NCBI RefSeq assembly: GCF_000003815.2
Contig: NC_049979.1
Coordinates: forward strand, 16,675,933 to 16,739,932
Source of the DNA: Branchiostoma floridae
Lineage: Eukaryota; Chordata; Leptocardii; Amphioxiformes; Branchiostomatidae
Direction: 5' to 3'
DNA length: 64,000 nt
Shown here: positions 10,784 to 24,076 of the stretch, piece by piece
Position numbering within the stretch: position 1 is the first letter of the stretch
Layout of the letters: each line of letters begins with the position of its first letter
Notes under the pieces: model-generated
What the model was told of the DNA's origin: nothing
Database searches by the model: none
Seen by the model: only the letters and a program-made list of their open reading frames with translations
Translations under genes and position numbers: made by a program

Positions 10784-13700
10784 CTAGTCAAATCCTATAA
10801 CCTGTATTCCCATTTCCTCTGCAGTCTGCTTCAGGGTTGACAATGACACCTCCTCCCTCTGTCCCACAGCATGGCCCCCGAGGCTGTTCCCTGTCATGAC
10901 TGGCTGTGTCGTCACCATGTTCCCATCTGTGGTGATCTCCACCATGCTGTACACCACCTCCTGGGCCCCTCCAGTCTGCAGGGTTAGTGTGGAGACTGGC
11001 TGGTGCATACTGACCTCCTGATGTCCCCCCGGTGTAGGCAGGACCTGCCACAGGAGTTCTGTAGGATGTGTGTGGGGAACCACAGCAGTCCCCTCCACCT
11101 GGCCACAGCTGGGCACGGACACCCCCGGCACCGCGTGGTTACTCCCAACAGCTACGTGATTGTCTGAGAATGTGCCGAGGGGTTGGTGAGTGGCCACGCT
11201 GGCAAGGATGTGCGCTGCATCTGTGTGGACTGTGCTGGGGTCAAGGACAACTCCTGCATGATTGTCCATGTGTCCATCCTGGGATATTGAGGCATCTTGC
11301 AGAGTAATGCTAACCTGACTGTTCTGTAAGAGTGCTCCTTCTTGGTTCATTTCTTCCAATGTAGTGCTGCCTTTGCTGTGGTAGTTTTCAGGTGGAGGGA
11401 TACATGGATGTATTGGTGATGGGACAGACTCTGTGCTTCCATCCTGAGGTGTATCCTTGCCAGAGTGAGGGATAGGTGATGGAACAGAGTCCCTGTCTGA
11501 CACATCTGGACTTTCCTGCTCACTCTGGGGTTTCATCAGCATCTCTGTCAGTTCAACACTTTCATAACGGATAGTCTGCAGTCTGAGGTAGCCATCATCA
11601 TGCTCCTTGTACCTGCACAAGGACAGTGGATGTACATGTGTAGTATGTGTATTGATACAGGATCATCCAAGTAGTGTTGTACTAGACAACACATGGTCTA
11701 GAAAATATGCTAGTGCTGTAGTTGCTGACAAGGAGATGGAACCACATACGTATATTCTCCATAAACATCCTCTCAAAATAAATGTTTACAAATGTATATG
11801 ATTTTAGTTCATCAAACATGCTATAGCTCCCTACTTACCTAAACCTACTGTGTCCTGAAGGCCACTTAAACTTGTGAGCAGTCTTGAGATGGCGAGTCAG
11901 GCCTGTTCCTCTGCTGTACACCTTCTGACAGATGTGACACAGGTACCGCTGTACTGCACCTCCACCCTGGGCGCACAACAGGCACATGTTACAGATTACA
12001 TGTACAATACATACCATACACTGACTGCATATAGTATGAACAACACTATCATCTAGCACCACACCATGCAGTAACTAGTTGCAACATGAAGGATTTCATC
12101 TTGAAGATTTGGAATTCAAATGGCCATTTAGAGCATTTGTATCAATTTGTATTGTAATCTATACTTCAAAATGCAACATCAGGATGCAATAACTTCTGCT
12201 TCTTCGAATTCCACCATTTGTTTTGAAATACTTCTCAAGCTGAGGTTATAACAGCTACTCACTGTTGTCAGAAGTTAAGAACTTCATGGTTCAGTATTAG
12301 CCTTAGACACAAGAAATAACCATGGCATCATCTGCAGGTTCCCTTAAAGCTTACTGCTATCAACGAGAAAGTCTAAATTCCTGTATCAACATACAGTAAA
12401 TATACAGTAAATATATGCCAAGTAATCACTGCTTCTTTTTCATGCTGGTGTTTTCAATCAATAGTGAACCACTACTTGTAGACCTGTGTGATTTCTCTGA
12501 CCTGATGGTCCTTCCTGAGATGGTCCCTGAGACTGTTGTAGGCCTTGCTGCTGTAGTCACACTGCTGGCACTGGTAGATCTTCTCCACACTGTGGCTGTC
12601 CATGTGACGCCGCAGGTCGTAGTTAGTCTTACACCTGCAGGACCAAGCACAGTTCTACAAAATCTTGTAGCAAAAGAAGCAACCCACTTCCTGGAAAGGT
12701 CTTAATACCAAAATAAATGTCTGCTAGAATTTTCAAAGGCACTTCTATTGATATCATGACATGGCTCGAAATACTGGGTGCATGTGCACCCAGGTGCACC
12801 CAAAATTGGAGCTGTGCACCCAATTAGTTTTTGTGGGTGCACAGGGTGCTCCCAAATATTTTCTTACGTTTATGTATGTTAAGATATCAAAGTATACTAG
12901 TATACATCATATTCTTGACATTTAAGTGCTAAAAAGATAATAAAAATGTCTGCCATGGTACTTGTTTAAGAATTTGAAGCTTGTGATTAAGTTTTATCAT
13001 TAGGTCATTTACTTAAATTTAAGTGGTGCACCCAAAAACGTTTTGGTGCACCCAATTTTTTAAGCTGGGTGCACCAGTGCACCTAATCCCAAAAATGAAT
13101 TTCGAGCCCTGCATGAAGAAACAAATGTATGGCAAAGACTGCATTATTGAACTGGAGGTCATAATATAACAGCACATTAGACTCTTACTTGTAGTGACAG
13201 AATTCACACTGGTAGGGTCGGTCCTCTTCATGACGAAACTTGATGTGACTGCGTAGTCCTGATGGTGTGGGGCACGTCATGTCACAGTGGGGACACTTGT
13301 AGTGGTTCACTGGAGATAAAAGAATGGTCAGCAAATTAGGACAGTCACAATTTGCTCTAAAGCTACAGTAGCTCATGCATGGGTACTTGGGTTGTTGAGG
13401 TTGGGACTGGGACAAGGAAAAGGAGTAATTTACAAGACAATTTTTAACACAGTACAATACAAAAAAGTAAAGTAAAGAGGACAAGGTACAATTTACCTGA
13501 CTAAAAATTATTGAGATAGACAGATGAATAAAGTAGGAACAACACAATCCCACTTAATTTTGATCCTTACCATGATGTCTCATATGATCCCTCAGAAGCC
13601 TTTCTGTTGAGAACCGTTTGGAGCAATGAGAGCACTGGTAACTCTGGTCTGTAACAAGAAAGGAAGATAGTAATGATGTAAATCACAAGAATACTGCATA

Positions 13701-16113
13701 CAATTTTTAATCTTACTAATGCCAATACAAACCACTGCCCACAGACTGCTTTTTCAATAAAGGAAAGTTTATTTGCACATTTGTGTCCAATGCAATAGGC
13801 TAATTGCTAACTGTACATGTACAAGTCATGGACAATAATTTTGGAAAACATAAATGTGTTAGACTTAGAGACATAGGAAACATAGAATGTACATGTTCAT
13901 GTGACAAGGCAAGTGAATTACATTCTTGTAACAAGAAACTAATTCAAAGACTAGTGTTGGCTGTATCTAGGCAAGTTGGGTTTGGCTTCAGAGGAAGCCC
14001 CACTTTTTTTTATCATTTGCGGATTCTGTGACTTTTATATGAGAATAGTTTTCTGTTTGCCCATGAACGTAAGGAAGTTGGGGTGAAGTATCCTGGCACC
14101 TACAGTCAGCCCTGCCCAGCCCTACCCACCTTCTGGTGCCGCCTGTCTCTTGATATGGTCCATGAACTTGGTTCTGTTGGAGAAGAGGCCTCCGCAGATC
14201 CAGCAGGCAAACAGCTTCTCCTGGGTGTGCACTCGCATGTGCTCCTTCAACTTGAACTTGTTCTTAAAACTTGACTGACAGCCTGGGAAAATAAGAATGG
14301 AACAGACATGTAACCAACACTGTTGGAACAAGGTCTGACACTTTTATTACATTTCTAGTAATAGTACATTCCACTGAGGCCACAAACACCATCAGAAGGA
14401 TTGGTATGTCTATTCACACCAGTGTACTTCCTGCAAGTGATAAAAACCATATATATAAATACCAAAACTTTAGCCTTACAGAAGTTGATGATTACATCAA
14501 AATTACCATGCTTACCTGCCCATTTACATGGTACCATTGGCATGTTTGATGGCCCGTTTGGGTGGTCCGAGCTCATGGCATGCATCTCAACATGGCGGAA
14601 GTAGTGTTCAGGGTTATCCACTATGGCCTGAGATAAAACACACATTTTTCTTTCTTTATCACATTGAGCAATAGGATGGTTGAAATGCTATATTACTCAA
14701 ACATTGCACAAAATTACATCAGGAAATCTACACATCAAATGACATTTTTTTCTTATCTGAGCATCAACCAAAAATGTAAAGGTGATACCCAGATGGGATG
14801 ATGATGTCTGTCAAAGCCAAGGTAATGCTCTAAATGCCTTCACAGTGATTTAATTTTGTGGTAAGATGAAAATCAAGTGTTTTACATTTGTCACACACTG
14901 TACAATGTACAATAATAAAAAAATTTTCACATTGGCTTTAAGTTGCAGTGATGCTGTCACCGTGAACATAAAACCACTGAGAAAATGTCAAGCATTTAAG
15001 ATAAGCAGGGAATGCAATCAAAACACAGATATCTGGGCAGGGAATACCTAAACTTTTGAGCATAGGTACACATTGCAATTTGGCAAACAACAACTACCAG
15101 TACCAGTACTACAACTTGCAATTTGGCAAGCTAAAAAAGAAAAACACAGTACCAGTATTACACAGTGTAGTGAAAATTGATAATGTCATCAGAACATGTT
15201 TTCCCTCAACATTAGCTTACTGACCCCACAATCTTCCCACGAACACTGCATCCTGTCTGGGATGTCCACGAGGTAGTTGTGGTTCTGTTTGTCCAGTAAA
15301 CAGTGGTTCTCCTGGTTATTCCTGGCCACCTGCATGCCCAGCCACTTCAGCTTGGCGTGGTGGGCATGGTAGTACGTGTGGCGCAGCAGACTCTCCGGGA
15401 AGTTGCCTGCAAAGGCACCGCAATCCATCCACTGGCAGAAGTACTCATCTGTGTATTTGGGAAAAATTAAGACAGTTTTTGTGACACAGATCAGGGCTCC
15501 AGACTAACTTTTTGACCTAGAAGCATGGCGCTCCTAACTCCTAAAACTTAGGAGCACCAGCAAAGATGCAAAAGATATAGAATGTACATTGTATGTACGG
15601 ACACCTACATTGTACTTGAATGCAGGTGTTAAACATTTATGTCTATTCAATGCAGTTGTTTCAAATGTTGCATTTGCATACAAACCTGCACAACCAAATG
15701 TATTGTGGGTGGTATGGCAAAGGTAAAGGCCCTAACTTGTACCAAGGAGGTCCTGCTCGTAAACAGTCCTTGTCTAAGCTATGCTTAATACATGTTCAGA
15801 TATGTTTGGGCCATGTTTCAGCAACCTTCACCTTTGACATATGACCCACAACACATTTTGCAGCACATGTGTAGTTGGAACCATGAACCTCCTTATTATT
15901 AGGGAAGCCTTCCTTAGAAAGTATCTTGAAGATAGATAAGTCTGAAGGTGCACCTGGCATGTCTGGCCTGTCCTTCTGTGCAGGAGTGAAGTGTGGATAG
16001 TGGTGCTCCCTGATGTGCCTCATGAAACTGTCCACATTTACATACACCGTCTGACAGGAGGCCCACTCACACACCAGGGACATGGGCTGGTCACTCAGCT
16101 TCTGCTGAGGCAT
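10784..16113 (-). CDS. HINFP: Histone H4 transcription factor (HINFP/MIZF orthologue), nine coding exons
   Basis: A nuclear C2H2 zinc-finger protein. In vertebrates HINFP binds the site II element of histone H4 promoters and works with NPAT at the G1/S transition. Coding exons: 16113-15954, 15448-15225, 14627-14516, 14282-14130, 13648-13571, 13309-13189, 12634-12502, 11966-11839, 11612-10784, giving 645 aa in frame. About ten finger-like units fill residues ~10-370. The first is [20 protein letters not shown]; the series includes the C-x4-C type fingers CQWMDC, CSWEDC and CKWAGC, then [18 protein letters not shown] and [18 protein letters not shown]. The family hallmark [19 protein letters not shown] is followed by [17 protein letters not shown]. 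The Ser/Thr/Gln-rich tail (~390-645) keeps a [10 protein letters not shown] stretch. The first coding exon starts at an acceptor at 16132, so the 5' UTR is spliced. The exon 1 donor (CCAG|GTGCAC) and exon 2 donor (GGG|GTCAGT) are weak and were chosen by frame and homology. Confidence 0.95.
12760..13111. mobile_element. GTGCACCC-rich MITE, copy 1, in HINFP intron 6
   Basis: A 352-bp element that begins CATGGCTCGAAATACTGGGT and ends TTTCGAGCCCTG, so its termini are inverse complements (GGCTCGAAAT / ATTTCGAGCC). It is flanked by CATGA on both sides (12755-12759 and 13112-13116). The interior has repeated GGTGCACCCAA blocks in both orientations. It is closely related to the copy at 36617-36932 and is non-coding. 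Confidence 0.85.
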
Positions 16114-16132
16114 GCTGGGGCAATGGTGAGCT

Positions 16133-18455
16133 CTGTGGAAGGACAAGGAACAATGACCCTGTCATACCCACTGTTGCACTTCTGTGTTTTGCAAGAAATG
16201 AACAACCAAGGAGGTTTATTCAAATCTGAAAAAAACTCATTGGAATAACATATAACTCGACAAATAGTTTCATCAGGTTGGTATGTCACAGAACAAACAT
16301 ATAAATTTACATTGCGGAGATTGTCATGCAAGTCGAAACAATGGTCTAGATGAGACTGTTTATTTCTGATGGGCCGTTACCTTTGACCTACTTACTACCC
16401 AGGGTTCCTGTCGCTCGCACAAGCGTAGTGAACTCTGTGAAATAGCGTATCTCTCTCTTGTTGAAGAAGTGACTGTATACATATATAATTTGGTTGGTCG
16501 CGACCTTTTCCTTGGCCCTGAGCCTGCTCCGGGGAAAAACCTCTAGCCCCTCCAAGAAAACAGGAACAGCACAGCAGTACCTACTTTATCCTCTTAAACA
16601 ACTACGGAGCCAGAACTTCGGGTATTCATGATTTCATACGACTTTCTTTCGCCAAGTGTGACCCTGTCTACAAAATTATGTCGCGCCCCCCTCCCTCTCA
16701 AGGTATCAGCCGATATAATGAATGACACGACACTAAGAAAAGATCCTGTGAAAACGTATTTGAAACTCATATGCAACGACTTACTTACCTTCCTTTTCAA
16801 ACAGGAATATGGACGATAGAATGCACGTAAACGAGTGTTTGCGGTGATCTTTCAGGTTTTTCCCGCACTCAGCGCTTCGAAAAAGGCGGCCACAGGTCTG
16901 GGAGACAATGATGTCAAAAGTGCAATCATTGGTCAATACTGTGACTTCTTTGCAAGGCAAGCCAATCATATCTCCCGTTGCAATTGTGACACATTTGGCA
17001 TGGCTCATTAGAAAACCTGGCAGATCGGGTGTAAATTTTAACTTTTTAATCATAGAAATCTTCAAGATAAACATTCAATCATATTCTAAAATGATATACT
17101 TCTATTCTTATGATTTTATTTAAAGATGATATTGATACAATATACCTGATACATAGAATTTATGACCCCTTATTTATAATGAACTCTCCCACACGAAGCA
17201 CTGTCGATATTTACCGCGTGACACGGGCGCCACGTAGCGGAATAAAATATAAGTGCAGTAATTATGAATCTTCCTCACATAGACAAGCTTCCTTGGTCTA
17301 TGACACAGGATCTTACAGGTGTGCGTTGAAAGTTCATGATTAGTGCACTTTGCCTGGGCTGTGAGGAAATGTTTCAATTCATCAATGACATCATTGGATT
17401 GAACTTCAATTGAATTGTCAAAATATTCTAATCAAGCGTTGTTGCACAGATTTATCAAGGAGCTTTTATCCAGTTCCTTGGTCATATGGAAGGTCATTGG
17501 ATTTATTCATCTATTTATGATAAAACTTTCTTGCTCAGATCAATGAGGTCCATCTATAATCTCACTGCTCAGATTTAACGTCACCGAAGGCTTCATAACA
17601 CCTTTTACGTCATGGGAGTTCATTGCCAAAGTATGGTTGGGTGCCATGCAACAATGGCCCACCATTAAGGATCCACCAGTGCCCAGCAGTGAAATCTAAA
17701 AATATACAGATGCAACAATAGGGCTTACTTTTATGGGGGCAGTAAACTAATTTTACCATTTGGCAAGGTTTACAAATATTTGTAGATATTTGTAAATGTG
17801 AAATAATCACACAGGGGTTTCACAATTATTCTAAATAAAGATATTTTTGTACAGTTAGACTACTTTCAAAATGTTTCTAAAATATTCAAAGGAATTCAAA
17901 TAGATGAGTATTTTCTTAGTCAGTTTTTAAAAAAGAATTTAATTATTGTGGCTCAGATATTCTTTTATTCAAAATAATTCAGACTATAAATATTGCCTAA
18001 AACCCATTGGAATGGACTCTATGACAAAACTAAACTTTATCTAACAACGCTAGATCAAGTTGGGACTCAGTCCCCAAATAATTCATGTTTGATGATATTC
18101 ATTCTATCTAACCTTCATTTGTCAGTTCCATCATCAAATAGAAAAGTATTATACAATTCTCTTTTATTATGCAAATTAGGTTATGATTTGCATTTTTATG
18201 TTCACCTTAATGTAACAAATGCCACAAGTATGAAATTTCCGTTATTTGCCACTGTGGAATCATATAATCGATTATGCAAATTTTGTCAATTAGGCAGGTC
18301 TATGCTTTAAATGCATAATTTTCATATCATTCCGTTGATCTTCATCAAAGTTACCAACAGGTCACAAATTATTATCCTTTTGTGTGATGTATGCACTCCA
18401 AACAGCACCCCCCCTCATTTCCGGTGGAACATTCCTTTGGCGGCACTTCAACAAT
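16133..18455. other. Divergent intergenic region between HINFP and the MYND gene
   Basis: The two genes are head to head with about 2.3 kb between start codons. HINFP must have at least one untranslated 5' exon here, because its first coding exon opens with a splice acceptor. A GC-richer patch lies near 16380-16720. The AT-rich stretch 17400-18350 shows nothing recognisable. Confidence 0.5.
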
Positions 18456-18465
18456 ATGGCGGCCA
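18448..18465 (+). promoter_or_regulatory. YY1-like motif over the MYND start codon
   Basis: The sequence around the ATG reads AACAATATGGCGGCCAAA. It contains ATGGCGGC, the core of the metazoan YY1 site, which often sits at or just after transcription starts with the ATG inside the motif. Function is inferred from the motif only. Confidence 0.4.
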
Positions 18466-21400
18466 AAAGTGGAACTTTTGACTTCGCCAAAGCTCTCGCT
18501 GGGATTTCAACTAAAGACGACCGCATAGAGACAGCTACAAGTGACGAAGACTCAGGTGAGATAAGCTAGAAGGTTTAGCAGTAGCCTTTGCGCCAATACA
18601 TTGTAGTGCCACCCCAGAAAACACCCAATATCCAAACAAAGTCCTGAAGTAATTTTGTCAGAAGGAGATGCGCTCACGTGGATGAATATATTAACGTTGT
18701 TTACTACTTGAGCATATACTGCTTTCAAATTGCTGTAAAATAGTTTTTTAACACCGTAGACAGCGCCTGAAATGTCAGTCTGTCATGTTGTTGTATTCTA
18801 ACACAATATAGTTCAGCATGTAATTTGTTGTTGGGCACATAATGTAAGACTTCAAATTTTAACATTATTATCAACTTTTCAACTTCTACTTAATCTGTGT
18901 GAGTTTGTTATTTTTACTATTAGCAAGATTAGCATAATTGACAACAATCAATCAATTTGAGAGACAGACCATGAAGTGTTATCTGACTGTAATCCTTTGT
19001 GAATAGAGCTAATTGTAGTGCTTTGAAATTTGTATCCTGTTACCAGTTACGGACGAATCTGAAGCGGTTGGAGAGACAACAACAACAACAACAGTATCAG
19101 TTTAGAATACCATATGGTGTATTGTTATTCCCAAACTAAATATATTTCATCATGGTGTTTGCAGATAATGACTGGTGTGATGTGAACAGCCAGTTCAGCT
19201 TGGATGACTACATGGACTGTGACGAGTATGAGATGATGTGTGACAAGGTAGAGGACTACTTTGATGAACTTGACAGCAAGAAGGAGACATCAGGTTAGAG
19301 TTCAATATGTCATGCAGTTGTCATTCTTGAAAAAACACAACTTCACTGGTATAGCTAGGACTAGTAGGAGACAGAGAAGCGTGCTCGCTCGGTGACGCTC
19401 GCTACTGAATGACGGGCGATAATACCGAGCTAGCAGGCAGGGGTTATCATATCCAATTACATAGGATGTCCTTGTTTGACCATCCTTTCACCTTTTGTTT
19501 CAACGTAATTCCAGCTTTGGCATCTTGTTAAATTTTGTGTTATAGCTATAAGAACTACTGTAATTCCTGATTTTTTCAATGTACTGTTATGTTCACGGTT
19601 TTCACGGTGACGACTGTAATGTGAACTTATCATTACTGATAACAAATAATTCACAGACTTTTTCCATGTACATTTACCGCAACAGTGAACATTTAGTTCC
19701 GAGAACAAGTTAAATTTTCTCAGACCGTGAAAGTTTGGTACCGAGAAGACACTATGATTTACACTATATAGTGTCAAAAAGTAGCACCAGAAAGAGTTAA
19801 TCCAAGCCCTTGAGTGTACATGTATCAACAACACCTTATTTGATTGTGGCTTTACTTAATAGAGGATTCTGAGGGCAACTAATTGAACTATGGAGTTACG
19901 GATGATTTGAAATTCTGCCTTTTTATGATATTGCAGCCATAACACTAACAGAGTCTTCATGTAAAGAAAACCACAAGACTACAAAGACAACCGAAGGAGA
20001 ATATACAACATGTAGTGAGTGGATGGTGGCACATCTGCCTTCACACTGGAACATTCACCTGGCAAGGATTGAACAGCAACAAGCTCCCAAGAAGCTGACT
20101 GATGAAGAAAAGAAAAAACTGCAGAAAGAGTTCAAAGCCTTGCCTTCAAGTGTGATTGTTGAGCTTGAGAAAGCAGTTGTAGAAGGCAGACAGAAGTACA
20201 TGGAGATGTGTACACGGGACTACTCTAGACTGTACCAACCGTGTAAAAAGTGCCCAGTTACCACCATTGTGCAGTTTCTGGTGGAGTTTTGGGTGGAAAA
20301 TTTGGAACATAATGAGTGGGAGGATGATGACAACACATGGTTTTGGACCAACAAACTGCACACTGTTCGAGCCCTTGCTGTGCACTTCAATGTCTGTACC
20401 AAGAATCAGGTTGGTGGGGCAAATTTGTGCATTTGCGTGTGATATCACAGTTCTCGGTCCTTGGTGGAAGTAAAGGTGAACATCATTAGACACAATTCAT
20501 ACAAATCCTATGTTCTTTACGCATAATCCCGACCGAACCCTCTGCTTGAAGAATGTAGTTTACTCAGCTCTTGGCTTTCCACTCAAAGTATATTCTATGC
20601 AATGTGTATTATCTAACCACTTACATCAAGGACATTCTATCATATAACGTCCTTGCTTACATGTACTTGTTGTATCCCATCCAAATGAGTACAAGTCTGT
20701 AACATGTTTTCTTCTTCATGATTCCTTAGGCAAAGAACATTGTTACTGGGCTGAATATCCTATTCCCCTCAGCCAATAAGTTCACACAAGAACTTCTCAA
20801 CCTCATGCTGTACTGGATAGTGGACCCAGTGTATGGGCCTATGCTAGCTGAGATCATTGGGGAAGTCTCTTTGGAAGATGGATGTCACATTTACCAGTTC
20901 CTATTGGAGCCAATTGCTGAATACATTTGTCCACAACAAAAACCACTCCTGAAATACAAGAAAGTCAGGGATATCCTAGTGTTCTACTTGTGTGCTGTAC
21001 TGGTGAAGTCTACAGGCACAGACAATGACAATATAGATGTTATACGGATTCTTGTGAAACTAGATGGTCACGAGAGCTGGGCTATTGTAGAAAATGTCTT
21101 CATCAGCGGAAGGTACTATTCAGCCGATGGCCACTACTCCTATGTTGACTATCTAGAAGGTCTGAACTTAGGTGTCTCCAAAGACCTGGATGCACTGCAC
21201 AAGGCTCGATTTGGTAAGCATTCATGATTTCCTGCGCCAATCATTCTTGGTGAGAAATATTTAAGATCTGGAAAAAACATAAGGCTAGAGAAATTCTGTA
21301 TCATGTTCTTTTGTCACTCAAACTTTTTGAGCAAGCTTTAAGAAAACTACATATACTAGTGCTGTGCGAAATAGTTGTCTTCTGTCCATCTTTAGATAGG

Positions 21401-22772
21401 CTACATGTAGTATCCCTCTCATGAAAATGTCGAATGACTTAAAATGTTTACATCTGAAAGCATAATACCTCTGGTTATATGTCTCATTTGATTGTATCTG
21501 ATATTTTCACACTTCAGAGCGCAAAACAGACAATGCCATTGCAGAGAAGAATTGGAGGTCCTATGAGGTGCGTCGCTACAGACTAGAGATGCGACACAAG
21601 GAGAACTCAAATGATCCCAATTACCGCAAGATGCACGACTGCAAGACAGACGATGCTAAGAAGATGCTCATACGAGTTTGTAAGTGTCTTCTGGCATAAA
21701 AGTTTGATTGCAGCCTGTGTATTTCTTAGGATAACATTTGAATATGTAAAATTCTCAATTTACTAGATTCTAAAATAGCATATACCTCACAGTGTCCTGC
21801 GTCTTTTTAGTGGTATAGTGCTTACTTGCTGTTGACGTAAGTTTTGCACCTATTAATTATAATGGTCTTTATGGCATAGTCATGATACTGCAGTTTGTCA
21901 TATTCCTGCAAGGAGGCAGGGCAGCAATACTTTAGATTTAGTAACAGGATAATTAAGAAAAAAATCTTTACCTTTCCTCTGCAAGATATTAGGGATATAC
22001 AGAATTCAACAGAATTTTAGAATTCCTGTTACCAAAACACAACAAAGGTACATTGTATCACCATGATTAGGACATACAGATTGACTGGTTTGCATGGTTT
22101 GCATCTCTCNNNNNNNNNNNNNNNNNNNNNNNNNNNNNNNNNNNNNNNNNNNNNNNNNNNNNNNNNNNNNNNNNNNNNNNNNNNNNNNNNNNNNNNNNNN
22201 NNNNNNNNNNNNNNNNNNNNNNNNNNNNNNNNNNNNNNNNNNNNNNNNNNNNNNNNNNNNNNNNNNNNNNNNNNNNNNNNNNNNNNNNNNNNNNNNNNNN
22301 NNNNNNNNNNNNNNNNNNNNNNNNNNNNNNNNNNNNNNNNNNNNNNNNNNNNNNNNNNNATTTCTTTTCAAAATAACACATGCATTTTCCTGCCGGAAAG
22401 GCAGATTCAATCCATGAAGTTCAAAAAAAGCTCAACCTAGGAATTAGGCCTTCTTTATACCTTGTTATGTTACTCATGTATCTTAATCACAAACTTTTGA
22501 ATTCAATTCAGGGTTCCAAGGAGAAGAATGGCTCCACCAAACAAACAGAGAATTTACCTGAAAAGCCAGTGGCAAACGGGGTCAGGGTATGTCCTGAAAA
22601 AATACAAGTGAAGAAACGCAAGATCCGAGAGTGTGGCTTCTGTGGTAAGCTGTCCACAAATGAGCAGAAGTTCTCCAAGTGTGGGTCCTGTCTCCATGTG
22701 TACTACTGCTCACGGGACTGCCAGAAACAGCACTGGAAGTCAGGTCATAAAAACCAGTGCCGCAAGAAATAG
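18456..22772 (+). CDS. MYND zinc-finger protein of unknown function; one exon missing in or near an assembly gap
   Basis: I do not recognise this gene. Exons: 18456-18555, 19165-19293, 19937-20409, 20730-21213, 21518-21679, then 22512-22772. The first five join in frame (449 codons plus one base). The ORF opens MAAKSGTFDFAKALAGIS and is then acidic (DEYEMMCDKVEDYFDELD). A Lys/Glu-rich helix (LTDEEKKKLQKEFKAL) and a large, probably helical core follow, including ILFPSANKFTQELLNLMLYW. The last exon has basic KKRKI, then a C-terminal MYND finger: C-GF-C, C-GS-C, YYC-SRD-C, HWKSGH, C. MYND domains bind proline-rich peptides, so a scaffold or transcription/chromatin role is possible but unproven. 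Exon 5 ends in phase 1 while the last exon opens in phase 0, so an exon of length 2 mod 3 is missing, most likely in the 250-N gap. An in-frame upstream ATG exists at 18384; I chose 18456 for its context. A possible AATAAA is at 24071. Confidence 0.82.
22110..22359. other. Assembly gap (250 N)
   Basis: A run of 250 N falls in the intron before the last exon of the MYND gene. The round size suggests an estimated scaffold gap, so distances across it are unreliable. Confidence 0.99.
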
Positions 22773-24076
22773 ATCATCTGAACAATGGAGTGTGCATCTT
22801 CAGTACTTGGCACATTCCAGAACTAATGAAGGTTTAACAACTGTTCATATTCAGATTACTAATAACTAACAATCTTGTTCGTAGATCAAGTTCATTTTTT
22901 TTCTATCATTTATGAAAACTTCTGATGCCAATGACATGTCTCTCATAGTGCTGATGGAAAGTTATTTTCAGATGAGTTGTATGATTCTAATGCCTTGTGT
23001 AGACTGGTCAGTTGCAAAGTTGCAGGAACCGTTTTTACTAGCCTAGGGCATGTATACTAATGTCTCCACATTTCGTATCATACAGCCAAGATAAGAATTA
23101 CTAATCAGACTTTCAACAAGCAGCCTTTCTTGATAACACATGACTAAAAGCATGTCAGTGGATTGATAAGTTTTAGCCTGCAGGATTTTTTGTCCATTAG
23201 AGGGACAGTATCTGCCAAGATAAACATTATGAATAATTATTGCTGGTAAGGCATAAAGTGTTTTTTTCTGAAATATGAGATATACATGTATAAACGGTTT
23301 TCCTCTCAATTCACTATCAGGAAAGTTGCACTTACATGTACTCTCAATGGCTTTACATACATAAGTCTTGTTGGATTGACTACGTCATTACATTATAGAT
23401 ATAGTCAGATATGTCAAGCAGAACTGTTTGTGATTTATTACAGGCATTAATGCATCCATTACAATTGTTTGTTCCTTAGGCAAAGGGGTATCTTCACCTC
23501 AGACAGTATCAGACTGAATATTAGGGAGTTTTGTTTAAGTAATCTAAATGTTTAAGTTGTCTAATCTTACATGTATACATGTATGTTTTCATGTGAAGTC
23601 CTGAACAACAGTGGATTTATAGTAGGGCAGTCATTAATCCTTGTTGGACTACAAAATGAGAAGGGCTACATGTGTAAGAACTGAACTTGCAATTCATCTG
23701 AAACGTTTACAATGGACAGAAGCTCCTCAATTTGAAATTACTTCATACAGACACAAGTTTTGTACAACATAGCTGAAAAGTAGCACCTCTATGGAAGCTT
23801 TCCTTCATTTTACTTTACTTTTACTTCTAAGCAAAACACAGGTTATGTTTGCAGCACATTGATGATGCTACATGCTAAACTCATATACATTTTGTACTTG
23901 TGTTTAAGATTTTGTTTCTTTTCAGTTTTATTTGCTGGTGTAAGGCAGAAAGATGTTTTGTTACTTGGATAGTATAGTACATCATGCAGTATTCTGTAAT
24001 GATTCACTGACCATTTAGTCTTATGTAGTAAAATGTAGGTATTAGTTTCTCATTAAATCTATAGTGCCTTAATAAA
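22773..24076 (+). other. Probable long 3' UTR of the MYND gene
   Basis: About 1.3 kb of AT-rich sequence follows the stop without any credible exon and ends at a plus-strand AATAAA (24071-24076). I infer a long UTR; earlier cleavage is equally possible. Confidence 0.4.

Noticed and set aside
16781-17074. Minus-strand ORF with Cys/His residues just upstream of HINFP
   Set aside because: It has no proper C2H2 spacing and does not match the HINFP N-terminus; the coding start at 16113 is complete without it. It may be transcribed as 5' UTR but I do not call it coding.
17993-18310. 105-codon plus-strand ORF before the MYND gene
   Set aside because: It is AT-rich, has no domain or splice context, and is best explained as chance in low-GC DNA.
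19047-19093. Candidate extra exon in MYND intron 1 (TTACGGACGAATCTGAAGCG)
   Set aside because: It has a good acceptor but would end in the wrong phase for the next exon, and the flanking exons already join in frame without it.
19457-19834. 125-codon minus-strand ORF in a MYND intron
   Set aside because: It is antisense, low in recognisable motifs, and overlaps a repeat-like stretch of TTCACGGTTTTCACGGTGAC type.
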